Shown piece by piece: positions 11,665 through 24,200 of a DNA stretch of 64,000 nucleotides. The translations under genes were made by a program, and so were the position numbers. Positions within the stretch are counted from its first letter, which is position 1; each line of letters begins with the position of its first letter. The notes under the pieces were generated by a model. The model made no database searches. It saw nothing but the letters and a program-made list of their open reading frames with translations, and had not been told where the DNA came from. Source of the DNA: Bullera alba (Eukaryota > Basidiomycota > Tremellomycetes > Tremellales > Bulleraceae); assembly GCA_001600095.1 (NCBI GenBank), contig BCIX01000001.1, forward strand, positions 5,853,198-5,917,197. Reading direction: 5' to 3'.

Positions 11665-12575
11665 CTCGTGACTCTATACCGTACCCCTCACCCTGACCTC
11701 CGGGGCTCAAAAGGGTCCGATTTTGATCCCGTCTCGCTCCTGCTGCCCGTGCCCGCCAATCGCTTTTTGTACGTTGCCGTTCTCTATTTCGGGTCGGACG
11801 GTTGGGATTCACTCGCCAGGCGGTATGCAATCACTTGTCGACACGATACTTGGTGGTCTTTCGAACGCGATCATGAACCACTCCGAGCTCGGTCTTGATA
11901 TGCAGCGAATAATGTCCGACTGGATGCGTCTCGCAGGTGAAAACGGTTCAACGAATACCAGGCGGGACATGTTGCTCCGGCTCGAGCGGGTATTCCGGCC
12001 CGGAGCTCGGAGGTGGAATCCACCCTTGAATCCAGCGATTACGGTGAGTGAAGTGGTGCTTGAGCTTGAGCGCTTGAGCGATCACGCAGCTTGAGCGGTG
12101 AGCTTGCAGCGGTTGTCTGTCGTCACTGATTAACCGGAGGTTGGTGGTAAGGCGGAAATCATGATTGCAAGGCTACAAGAGCATGCTTGGCCGGCTTCGA
12201 CGGAATTGGGCTTGTTGGAGTACGGTAGTTGCCGCCCAACGACCAGACTTCCGCCCACCTCTCCATAACCCATTCGTCCGGCAAACCCTATGGCGAGTAA
12301 CACGAACGAATGTCTGCGAGCTCCTCCAGCTATCCTTTCATGTCACCTATGACGTGTACTCAAAAGCTCGCTCGCGATGATCCCCCACTCCTGCCACCTC
12401 GATGATGACCACGGGGCTCAACTGAAAGGAGTTTAAGTATGGGCTCCTCCACAGCTCCTTCCACAGTATGAGTATATGTCGCCAGCTGACTCTTGATGCC
12501 ATCTCGATACTCAACCACTCATCCATCACACCGAGTCTATTCCGCTGAACTTCCCACTGACACCTACTGATCACA
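11665..12575. promoter_or_regulatory. Divergent intergenic region, Zn2Cys6 gene / small myristoylated protein gene
   Basis: About 910 bp between head-to-head genes. Open frames here are short and have no family resemblance. An AGCTTGAGCG-like decamer recurs near 12058-12110. No TATA or clear operator was found. Confidence 0.45.
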
Positions 12576-13057
12576 ATGGGTAACGCGCAATCTGGCCAGG
12601 GAAACCAAGGAGGGCCCTATTTTAGTGGGCACTACGCTGGTGACTTCTCAATCCGGGTGAGTGGCCAATGTCTGAGCGTGATGCCTGTCAAAGAGCTACC
12701 ACACGATATCGGATAGACGGCCGAAGGCTGATCCAGCTTTGACACAGAAAGGCCGCCCGGACATGAACAAGCCTTTGCCGGAGCTGCCGCAGACCAAGAC
12801 TGTGCGATTCGGACACGCCCCGCCGTGAGTATCGAGTTCCAACATTGTCCTCCTGTCCATTGAAGATCAAACAAGCACGCTGATATAACAACAGAGCTTG
12901 GGAGTTCTACCGGAACACACCTACATGGGACAACACTGCAAATACTCGGTATTGCGCTCCAGCTCACTCGGCAAGTACAGCCTCACCACCCCCATCATAC
13001 TCACATCCGATCAGCAAGAGCAATAGCAATGGTCCGATGTACGTGTGGAATAGGTAG
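12576..13057 (+). CDS. Small protein with N-myristoylation signal, function unknown
   Basis: A predicted 106-residue protein from three exons, 12576-12656, 12748-12824 and 12895-13057, with consistent phases. It starts MGNAQSGQ: glycine at position 2 and serine at position 6 match the N-myristoyltransferase consensus, so membrane attachment is likely. The middle has KPLPELPQTKTVRFGHAPP, with SH3-ligand-like prolines. Then come aromatic AWEFYRNTPTWDN and a polar tail with PPPSYSHP (a PPxY-like element), ending in MYVWNR. There are no TM segments. I recognise no family. An alternative frame through the last two exons is also open, so splicing needs confirmation; the chosen frame is preferred for its aromatic, protein-like composition. 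Confidence 0.6.
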
Positions 13058-13521
13058 CGGCAGCGGGTACTTGACTGAGATTGAAACGGAGGCAGGAGAT
13101 GTTGTGTATGTAGGACATACTTAAAAGCGGATAGTTGTACAGTATCGAATGCATTCAATTGCCAGTCATGCCAGACCGACGATGAGTCGATGGCCTGCGG
13201 ACGAGGATCTTCGCGCCACCCGAGTCTAGATCTCGTGGCCCTGTTCCTGGATCCTGGCGCGGTGATCGGCAATTCGACCCTCGACAACACGCTGGGTTGG
13301 CGAGTTCCGCATCGGTGTCATTCAACAAATTTCAACGCTCCCCTGTTCATCGCTGGGTCATGGCAACGCGCAGCACCCTAAAGGCATGTAGCGAATCCTC
13401 CGAAGCCAGAGCGCAGAGGCAGGCCTGCCTCGAGCCATGGAGCGCATCGTAACTCGTGAACTTGATACATCCAGCATCTTGAGACTGCGAGCAGAAGACG
13501 TGAAGGGTTGCCAGATTCAAG
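13058..13521. other. Intergenic region upstream of TRK gene
   Basis: 464 bp between two plus-strand genes. It presumably holds the 3'UTR of the small gene and the TRK promoter. No motif stands out. Confidence 0.4.
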
Positions 13522-16500
13522 ATGTTTTCCAGCAGTATGGGTGATCGACGTGAGTGGTTCGTGAACGAAGCCAAGATAGCCATTGACATTGTGACAGTAC
13601 ATCGAGCTGGGAGCTTTCTCAACAGACACCTCAACTTCTTCCGCTATCACTTGCTATTCTTCACCTTTACGCCCATCGTCATCAGCGCGTTGCTCTACGC
13701 TGGAAATGGGTCCTCGCAGGGCAACGCCAACACAGGTGTTGGGATAGCCAAACTGCAATACATCGACTGCCTGTTCATGGCTTTCTCAGCCATGACGTGA
13801 GCTATCATAAGCCTTGATCGGATACCGTATGGAAGATGTATGTGCTGATGACCTGTGCTCAGCGTCACTGGTCTCGTCACAGTCAAGTGAGCTGCGCTTC
13901 GCAACTGCTCGCAGAGAAGTAGCTGATCTCATGAGTTATAGTGTATCAGCTCTTCGACCCTTCCAGCAGTTCCTCCTGTTCATCTTGTTCATCGCCGGTG
14001 ACTTCTCCGTCGTATCCCTGATCATGGTCCTGGTGCGAAAACGATTCTTCAGGAAACATTGCGAGACTATAGTCAGAGCCTCTAAGGCTCTTCCTATCAA
14101 TCGTACAGAGACCATATTCAGTAAGGCGTTCACCATATCAACAAAAGGCACTCCTGGTCAATCGCCTCGTCAGTACCACGGTGCACGAATATCAGGGCCA
14201 AGAGACGCTCGAGCCATTGGTCATTTCGTCGACGACAATGCTGATCTAGCGGACTCGCCTGTGGCTGTTTCGCACATGGAGGATGTGCAGGAGGAGTATC
14301 TGAGGAGCAGAGCCGATCAAAGTGGTTCCACAACGGCGCAATCCTCAGCCATTGTGGGGGGCGGCCGAGGCTGGCAGACCCCATCGCCGGGAGTCCAGGG
14401 ACCCTCGACTCAAGAGTCCCATGATGCACAAGCACAATATAGGAACGACTTCGGCAGGACGTTGACTATCAATGTGCCGACAATCTCAGCCCCAAGAAGG
14501 GGCATCGACGCTAGGCAGCAACTTCGAGCGCGATCCCGTGGCCTGTCCATGTTCGCCAACACCGGGACCGCTGACTCTGCACATGGGGGTTCAGCTCGTG
14601 GGGATGCGATGCCTCACTATGTTCAGCTAGATCGGCAGGTCCTCCCGAACAAAGGCTCGACCACGCCTGCGTCCCGTGAGAACGATCTTATACCCTCGCC
14701 GGGGAATCCTAAACACTCAGGACTGGGGGGATTCCCCACTCCGCTGCAATTTTTCCACCACCTGATCCCGTCCACCACCCACGACACAATCAGGCAGCGA
14801 ATCGCCAAACCCGAGAGAAAGATGACGCTTCTTACGAGCATGCCCACCATGCCTAGTGATGACAAAGAGGCTCAGGTGGAGGTCCAAGGAGTTGTCGGTG
14901 ATGCGGATTCCGCCAATTGGACCGACGACATCAAGGCCTCAATGGCCAGGTGGATGCCTGCGAGAATGAGTGGACTGGTAATCGGACGCAACAGTCGTTT
15001 CTACACCGAAGAACTGGACGACGACCAACTGGAAGAGGTCGGAGGCGTGGAATATCGCGCTCTGAGGCTGTTGAGCTATCTGGTTCCGACTGTGAGTGCC
15101 GTATGGAAACGATTCCCGAACGCGGAAGTCGCGGACTAAGCGTGCGTTTCACAGTACATCTTCCTCTTCCAGATCGTCCCGTTTGCCATGATAGCAATAT
15201 ACATGTCAAAGGTCGACAGATGGGATCCCGCCTTCATCCAAACACCTGGAGTTCAAGCCGGAACCGTCGACAAGACGTGGTGGGCCTTGTTCCTATCGGT
15301 ATCGGCGTATACAGGATCTGGAATGAGGTGGGTCCACGCTATCAGGCCTCTCGTAGCGAAGGATAACAGGATTGACATCTCGATGACAGTCTGGTCGATC
15401 AAAACATGTACCCGTTCTCGTCGGCCTACCTCGTGGTCTTCGCTTTGGTGGTCGTCCTACTCGCTGGGAATCATGCCTTGCCGATGATGTTGCGATTGAT
15501 CATATGGATTGGAACGAAGATATGGCGACAGGGGAAGGTCCATGAGACGCTGCACTTTCTGCTAGACCATCCGAGAAGGTGAGCACCAGGCCAGGCGAAA
15601 CCGCCGTTGATCGGTTTGACTGACGATCCTATATGTCAGGTGTTTCTTGTATCTCTTCCCAAGTCATCAGACCTGGTACCTCCTCTTCATACTCATCGCC
15701 TTCGTGTGAGTGGGAAGCATCCAGCTCCAGCACGGCTCGAATTCGCGTCGTTGTTTCGAGCTAACCACGAACAGTGCCGTTGAAATGTTTGGCTTTCTGG
15801 TGCTGAACATTGGGCTCAACGTGCTCGAGAGCTTGTCCGGCTGGCAGAAATTCGCAGACGCCCTCTTCCAAAGCTTGAGCGTGAGAGCATCGGGATTTGG
15901 CATCGTGCCCATCGCCAACATGGCCCCGGCGGTCCTGTGAGTGGGCTGACGGCCAAGCATGGTCTGTGCTGACTCTCGATTACCTAGGTTTCTGTACATC
16001 GTAAGCCAATTCGGGGCTGCCATTTGCGAGGCGTCACTAATCTTGGCCTACCATCGTAGATTCTGATGTACGTGGCCATCTATCGTGAGTGGAGCATCAT
16101 CCCCTCTTCGAATCGGCCACCCGAGTTGACAGCTTTCAGCAATCGCCATGTCCGTCAGGTCTACCAATGTATACGAGGAGCAAGCCTTGGGGGTTTACGA
16201 GCCAGAAGACCCATCCAGTGGGGGCGAAAGTGAGCCTGCGTTCCAAGGTGATCGCACAGAGGTCTTCAGGTGAGTCGCAGCTGGCTGTGAGCAATGGACT
16301 TCTCAGCTGAGGCCTGATCCGTAGCAAATACCTCGGATGGCACGTCAAAAAGCAGCTCGCATTCGACATCTGGCCGTTGACCTTTGCCATCTTCCTGATT
16401 TGCATCTCTGAGCGAGGCAAGATTCTCGATGAGGAGAAAGGGTTTTTCACAGTCTTCAGGTAAGCTCAGCTAGTCTCGTTACCATTCCACCCTGCCCTTG

Positions 16501-17009
16501 TACAATATCTCCCCAAGATTTGGCCGGAGCAGGACATATCTGGTGACAAGACTGAGCTCAGCCAGGAGGCGTGTGTTGCGCTTATCTTCGTCAGGGTGAT
16601 TTTCGAAGCCACCTCCGGGTACAGCACTATAGGTCTGACAATGGGAACGCCGAACAATAATTATAGCTTTTGCGCGGAGTATAACACTGTGTCGAAGTTG
16701 ATTGTGAGTGAAAGGGTCCTACGTGGTGGTTGGGCTGACGATCCACCACAGATGATCCTCGTCATGTTGAGGGGTAGGTCGAGGAGCGATCCGAGCAGGA
16801 CAGGAGCTGATATGTTTGCTGTAGGTCGTCACAGAGGATTGCCAGTGGCTATAGACCGAGCTATCCTCCTTCCAAGGGTATACGCGAGGATTGACCAGAA
16901 CAAGCAGGAGGACGAGGTCAATGGGGATGGTCAACCAGGCCATGGCTCCGCGGAGTCCTCCGGACTTCGTGCTGAACCTCAACAGAGCGCGGAGAAGAAA
17001 ATTGTATAG
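13522..17009 (+). CDS. TRK1: TRK-family high-affinity potassium transporter
   Basis: A plasma-membrane K+ uptake protein of the fungal Trk/HKT superfamily, with four MPM repeats around one pore. About eleven short introns are needed. All four selectivity-filter loops are visible with their key glycine: SAMTVTGLVTVN (around 13860), SVSAYTGSGMS (around 15310), SVRASGFGIVPIANMAP (around 15890) and TSGYSTIGLTMGTP (around 16610). The first helix pair spans 13640-13790. Between repeats 1 and 2 lies a hydrophilic loop of roughly 330 residues with many S/P/R, typical of fungal Trk proteins and probably regulatory. It ends after a short acidic tail in EKKIV and TAG at 17007-17009. The family is certain; which of the usual fungal TRK paralogues it is cannot be decided here. 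Confidence 0.9.
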
Positions 17010-18208
17010 GTGGTTCATCTGCGCACATGAGATATCTCAGGTTTCGAAACAAGACCGGGGAGGACTTGGCCTCCATTCCCAATGGCTGAGTCTGGAACGC
17101 TTCGCGGCCGCCATTAGGAGAAGTGTGCGTGCTTCAAGTTGCGCCGACATCTCTTGAGTTCGCCTTCAAGCTGCTGTGACCGGAAGCTTGTTGTGGCATG
17201 CCGGCTCATGTGTCGTACTCGCCCATGGTTCCATCCGAGCCGCTACGAAATTACTTCCGGGTCTAATTGACCTGCTCATCTGCTCAGGGTAATTTCGTAA
17301 TACCCTTACAACGAATCTAACTAAAAGTCTAAAACCATACTACATATGAGCACTTTAGTCGGAAGTCGTCCTCGACGTTGACGGCAACCCATCGACCGCG
17401 AGCGCATAGGCTGGGTGACAGCTCGATAAGGCAGATAGTACGATAGTCTACGATAGTGCATACCTTCTCCTTGCATCCACATCTCGAGCCAACAGAGTTG
17501 TACACGCTCCTCAACGACAGTCGACGAGTCATCTTCTCGCCCAACCCCCGTGCAGCCACCTTTGCCGGTCACAAGGGCGGTAAAGCAGGAACGGACTAGC
17601 TTTCCGTTCCCACAAAGCCGACTGGATTGGTAGCGTATTCTGGTATCCAACTCCCCCAATCGTTTGAGACTGCGGAGGAAGAGGACGAGGATAGCGGAGA
17701 CGTTCAGGAGGTCAGTCTCTCAGGTACTGGTTCGTGAGTGAGACAGCTGTGCATCTGGAATCTCGCGAGACATCGTCGAACGCGATCTCCATTCTTTCAG
17801 TTGATCTATTTTAGCGTGTCGACAAGGAGAAGTGCGCGCTGACATCGATACCTTGCAGTAAAGCAGCACCACCTCACCAAGCAAGCAGCCCTATTCCTTT
17901 TCGACCTCGTCGGGCATCAATCTCACGCTTCTTGATCCATTGCTCCGCCCGACATACCGGCGGTACCTCACCGGCCCATCAAACACGAGGACACGGAACG
18001 TGTAAGCTTGTTGGTGCGGACATTCGGAGACGGTCTGACCGAAGATCGTCAGCATCATCGAGCGACTACTCCACAGCGCCATCTCCATTTCATGAGGGGA
18101 ATGCATCTCAGCGGGTAACCACCCGCTAAGAAGGCAGGACCGGCTTGCGGGTCCAAAGGGAATTATCACTCGAGCGTTCACGTATCTATCCAATAAACCC
18201 TAGTAGTC
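17010..18208. other. Intergenic region upstream of RIM15
   Basis: 1.2 kb between two plus-strand genes. It includes an imperfect direct repeat of GGTAATTTCGTAATACCCTT/AATTACTTCCGGGT around 17245-17310. A minus-strand open frame (17321-17659) shows no recognisable protein features. Most of this is probably the TRK terminator and RIM15 promoter/leader. Confidence 0.4.
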
Positions 18209-21200
18209 ATGTCGACCGGAATCTTCGAGCTGGATGAGGAAAGGGAGAACAGCAATGACACCACACTCGGTGTCAAGCGCGAATCCTCGCCATCCCCTTC
18301 GCCACGAAGCTCGCCTCCGCCAGCGGATGCCGCTCGTCAAAGCAGTTCAGCATCCGCGGGGCACGGTCAATCACAACCACCTCCATCACTACAGATACCA
18401 ACGCCCGGTCAGCCAAATCTCTTCAGTCCCGCACCACAGTATACCTCGAACTTGGCCAGAAAGCACGGCGCCTCGTTCGCTGCTACACCATCCTTCCCTT
18501 CACCTCTGGCTCAAGCCATCACAGTTCCCTCTCATTCAGACACCTCATCATCGTCGTCTCATTCGGATGGAGAGGACGAACACAGTGATACTGCGCCCGT
18601 GTCGCCAACGCGATCAAATGCTAGCGGCACACCAAAGCGACAGGTTGAGCTTCTACCCCGACCTCGGACAGCTTCTCCTCATACGAGCCGCTCCAATAGT
18701 CCATCTTCCTCCCAGAAATCGGCATCCCGTCCGCCCAGTCCCTCTCGGCAAGCTGTTCTGACTCCGAGCTCCCTCTTGATGGCGAAGAAGCGGTCAAGCG
18801 GAGCGGGTCTAGCGACTCAGAGTGTGATCGCAGTAGCTCCAATCAAGCGAGACTCGCCGCCAAGAGCCACACAATCCGCCACAGCGACCCCTTCGAGGCT
18901 GTCACCTACATCGGCGACCAGTCCGCGCCAGATTGCGAGCAACAGAGGCAACCCTATGGCTTCGCCTTCGATCGAAAGCACCAGTCCTACCGACTCAAGA
19001 AGACGGACGAGCAGTGGCAGCAACGCCAGTTTAGGGGTACCGTCATACTCCTCTCCAAGCATGCCCGGCGCTTCATCACCTCTGGCGTTTGGCAGCTTCG
19101 ACCTCAGTCCCCAGCACCGAAGTGTCGGAGACGCGAGTGTCCCATCCGCCAGGCGGAGATCGGTCACCTCCCGCACGGGCTCTGTTTCTAGTGGCCATTC
19201 ACCTGTCAGGGAGACAAAGGACCCGTCCAATATCCTTGGCCTGGGTTGGGGAGGAGCTTGGGAGAGTGGTTCCAGCTCGAGCGGATCTGTCAGCGGTAAT
19301 TTCAGGGATAATAAAGGAAAGGCAAAGGAAGGGGCGGCTGGCCAAGGGGGATTGTCATCAGGGCCACCAAGTCCGAGAATATCGACACGCGAGCGGGAAA
19401 GGACTGCACCAGCTGGCAGCAATGTCGGAAGGTAAGTCACTACTCCCCTTTCCGCTGGTGTAATCTAGTTCATTATCTGATACTGACAATTTCCTTCGCA
19501 TTCTCACACCTACGCTCCCTCTCACTGCCATGCTACCATTGCGTCATCACTTGATACAGTCCATCACGGCAAAGGCGTCCTAGCGAGTTCCTCAATCCTA
19601 CCGCCCTCGACGCGCGCAAGATGCCAATCATGGGCGCAGGTCGAGCGGGGAACAATCATGCGCCATCGCTGTCCACTTCGGCGTCGATGATTTCTCCGCT
19701 AAATCCTTTGCCGTCACCATGGTCGACCGGAGATCACAGCCCATTCAGTCCCCCGACGAGCGAACAGTCAATTTCGACCTCGATGTCCTCGGTCGGAGGC
19801 GGAGCTATCCGACTGAACAGAGTGCCCACTAGCGTTAGGATGGCAGCGGACCTCCTGAAGCCAAGTTCACCAGCTGCAGCACCGGCGGCTATCCCGACTG
19901 CTAACAGCACGACCGTCCCCACCCCAAATCCTAGCCCGGCAGGATCGGTGCCAAGCACCAGCAGTATGCCACCGCCGCCACCGCCAAATCGTACCCTCGG
20001 TCATTTCTCCTCCATGCCAGAGCCATCCTCCAAGCCCAGCACTGGTTTAGGCCTTATCGACACCACAACCAAAGGCAGAAGTAGCGGACTACGTCGTCCT
20101 TCCGTGGATCTGTCTCCTACTGCAGGCAGTGACGCAAGACAAAGTGGAACGGTACCAGTCGACTTGACGAATAGAAGATCAACCTCGGGTTCGTCTCTCG
20201 CCCCACCGACTTCATTCAAAGACCCCGTACCAGCAGTCAAATCTACTGTAGCCGTTCAATCCGACTCCGCTCCTGTGACCAGCCGTCCAGAGCCTTTCAG
20301 CCAGAATGCGCGGACTCACCGATACAGGACATCGATGCACGAGGCCACGTTCAAGCGACCCCTCGATCTGACGGATCCTCCGGCCTTGTGGACAGTATCG
20401 AGTGCATCTGGCTCAAGCACGAGTTCGGGTCAAAACAACACCGAGCCGCCGACTGCCACTGCGGATAAGAAAGGTTCCATGGGTCTGGGATTGAACATGC
20501 CACCAGGTCTTGCGAGAACGTCCTCCAGCATCAATACTGGTCCAGGGACGCATGGTTCTGCACAAACTGGACTGCATCAGCCCACGCAGCGTTTCCGGTC
20601 GGTGACTACTAAAGGGTTGCAAATGGACCTGGCGGGCATCCCCAATCTCAGTGACGCTGCTTCCCACGCCAGCATGATCATGCAAAGCCGACAAGCGAAG
20701 CTGCAACGGTGGAGGCCATCGAGTTCTGGCAGCAACGTGAGTATCTGTATTTCTGTCTCTTGGTAATCGCTGACGAACAAATGGTAGTCTGCTGGCGGAG
20801 ACTCGCTTCCCCCGGCTTTCCATCGATCAACGACCTCGGCCACTCCCGCTATGCTTGCCGCACCCCGAGTAGGAAGACAGACGGAATGGGGTTTGCAGAT
20901 CCCGCCCATTGCGACCAGCGCGGTGTCCTCGCCTGGGGAGGACCTTCCACCCTTCCCATCTGCTTTGAGAGAAACAAATCCCGGTGTAAATCTCGATTCG
21001 ATGCCTGCATTGGGCAGTAGAATCGCTGGAGGCAGTCCGGTCAAGTCGAACTCCGGCCCATCGAGGTTCGCCTCGCCGCCTTCTGCTTTACCCGAACTTG
21101 GAGTTTCGATGGAGCGAGCGCCCTCGGGAAGCGGTTCTGTGGCCGGAATCGAATGGGTCGATTGGTACGACTGCTACAAAGGCTACAAGGAGGCCAAAAT

Positions 21201-24200
21201 CCGCGCTGAAGCTCAAACCGCCAACCTTGGGGGCAAATCGCAACAGGGTGGCGTGCACAACTCGGAAGGCCTCTCACCCAATGCGAACACCCCTTCGACA
21301 AGTCCAGAAATGCCAGAAAGTATTGGTACTATGGGCGCGAGGGAGATCGACCTGACATCCAACTATGACAACTCCAGTGCAGTCGCTCTGACGCCACAAA
21401 CTTCCAGAGATGACGCCGCTCTCGGACAAGGCCAGATTCGAAAGCGAAGCATGTCGATACGATCGACACTGTCGAGTATGGATCCCACTAAATCGCCACG
21501 ACAACATCGAACAAGCATATTTGAGCGACCTCGTCAGAGCTCTGGCAGTTCAGTCCGATCCACCGCTGTCGACTCTGGCGTCAGTGGTGGTGCGAAGAAG
21601 AAGAAGAATCTGGTGAACAAGATGGAAGGCTGGTGGAGTGCTGTGAAGTCCAACTTTATCCCGGAGAACCAGCAAAACATCCAGCAAAGAGCAAACAATT
21701 TGGGTGTCTATCCTCAACAGCGCATTCCATCCGCTCCTGCCAGTAGACGCGGTAGTGGAAATTCACCAATCGCTCCCCCGCCAACGGCTCTGCTTGCTCC
21801 GAACCCAACGCGCAGGGCCTCGGGTCAATCGGTTCGTCAGGTCATCTCGCACGCCGAGCTCCGCCCGAAAAACACCGAGCACGAGGCGCACCGTCTACAA
21901 GCGGCTGCTAGCATCATATCTTCGACTTCTGCCGATATCGCTAAACTGTCCCGACAGTCTAGTCTGCGATCGACAGCCAGCAACCTCCTCTCGGCTTCAC
22001 AAACCCTCGGCCGGAAACCGTCGACAGTACCAGAAGAAACATCGCCAAGCCGGGCGACAGAAACTTTGGAGTCACGTCGCAAGGGCAACTTCAACCTCCG
22101 ACTAGATCTCGAGTCGAATGTGATAAGCAGACCTACTTCTCGAGTCGCTCTATCGTCAGGCGAGTCCAGCTCCCAGAAAAAGACTGCTACTGTCTCGGCA
22201 GGAGGACCCAATCGACCTAGTCAAACGAGCTCTAGGTCTACCTCGTATGGGCAGCCGTTGACAGGACCTGGATTGACGCCGGGACTGCCCAAATGGGACC
22301 AAACGCCTTCTCCTATATTCGCCCTCGACACCGCTGAGTCGACATCTCGAGGGGACAAGGAGGACAGACCGGTTGCCCCTGGCGCGGAGATCACTGTTGC
22401 CAATGTCCGGAGACATATCAAGCGGAGACTGGATGCAGCAAAGGCCACATGCGACACCACGCTGCGTAAGTCCATTGAAGCTATCACCAAATTTGCGGAA
22501 CAACAACGGGCGGGCGAACAATCTGCAAACCTAGCCTTGGCCGCTGCCACCTCGGCTCTGATCACTGGCGAGAGTAATGGTACCGAGCCGAAGGACTACT
22601 TCGAAGCGATGAGCGACTCACCCTTGGTCGACGCCGAAGATAGTGACTTTGAGGGACTAGACACACTCAGCAACCACCTTGCAGGGAGACACGGTGAGTT
22701 TAGCCTGGCAATCGAATCGCGGACCCAAAGCTGACTCTCCCCCTAGCCTCGTCATCTCGTCCTTCGAGCAGGCGCCCTTCTATATCCATCACGGCAGGCT
22801 CCAGTCCCACCAAGAGACTCGCAATGCTACCCACAAGCCCCAGTCGAGTCCGTCGAAGGCCCAGCAATCAACCACAAAGCTTCCCTGGCCAACATAGGAT
22901 CTCGCGAAACTTGTCTCTATCGCTGGATCGCACAGCTTCCGCCTCATCCTCACGCTCGACCTCGCGTTCACGGTCTCCTCTACCTCTCTCGCGCCCCATG
23001 TTCTCCGGGCCGTCAGATGACGCAGCAGATGGGGACAGACAGTTCTTATCAGCGCTACAAGAGCTCATTGTGCTGGCCACCGAGGTATCCGACTCTTCCG
23101 TCACAGCTCTCGCTGCGAAACCCGGTACATGCTCCGACCTCATCCAGAAGCTTCAGCGAGTCGGCATGAACTGGGACGAACACGACGACTGGCCAGGACG
23201 TGAATGGTATGTCGACATCCTCATGGCAGTCGCAAACCTGAGCCGTGTACTCGACTGGTGGGAGGCCGAGAAGGGTTTCTGGAACTTTGGGGACGAGGAC
23301 GAGAACGAGCCGATCATGTTCGTCATGAAGCCGGGAGGTCAGATGAAGGAGGATTCGCGCTTCGACCGCGAGTTTGGCGCTGCATTGACGGACAGGAGAA
23401 CCTCGCCGGCTGGAGCGCCAGGAAATGACCTCTTGCAAGTCCCAGAACCACCTTCGACCGCCAGTACCGTCGAGATGACCTTGGTGGATTCTGCGCCTGG
23501 AACGGCAAAGCAAGGAGATGGCACTCCCAAGGCTGTGACGGCGGATGATCTCAAAGCACTAGCCGAGCAGGCAAAGAGTGTCAATATCGTCATGGAACTG
23601 AGCTTGCAGGGCGAGGAGATTCAGTATGTGAATGATGCGATCATGGAGGTCATAGGGTAAGTCTTCCTTTCCATTCGTATGTCTTGAGTGGATGCTGACA
23701 CTTCTCAGGCGAGAACCCGAAGATGTCCTCAATTGCCCCATCACGGAGTTGTTGGCTCCTGCTGATGCTTCTGTCTTCTCCGAGGCGACCCACAAACTTC
23801 TCGAGGATGACAGCAACACAATCCAATGTCGATTCCGATTCGAAGTGCACGACCTGGAAAGCGGAGCTCACCCACCTCTCCAGCCCGGTCCTGTCTATAT
23901 CGAGTTGGAGGGCGCTGGTATGCTCATGCGGGAACAAAACGAGCCGTCACACACCATGTGGGTGCTCAAACCCGTCACAGCCACCAAAGCCCACATGGAC
24001 AGTATCTCCGAAGCGATCTTCCCCCGAGACGGCGTCATCTCAACAGAAGGCATTCTGTGCAGGATCTGCGAGCGAGAAATCGTCACCTGGTTCTTCGAGA
24101 AACACAACGAAACATGTGATGCGGTTCATCGACTAGAGGCCGAGATCCTCAGCTGCAACGAATGTCTCCATGACCTCGGCCAAACAGTCAGCAAACTCTC

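Noticed and set aside
11723..12094. 123-codon plus-strand open frame in the divergent promoter
   Set aside because: Starts inside the leader of the opposite-strand factor; no recognisable domain. The later part could be helical, but the evidence is too thin.
17321..17659. 112-codon minus-strand open frame upstream of RIM15
   Set aside because: Cysteine/arginine-rich random-looking translation; no splice sites or family resemblance.
18817..19440. 207-codon minus-strand open frame
   Set aside because: Antisense to the S/P-rich part of RIM15; serine and proline codons read backwards stay open. It has no domain features of its own.
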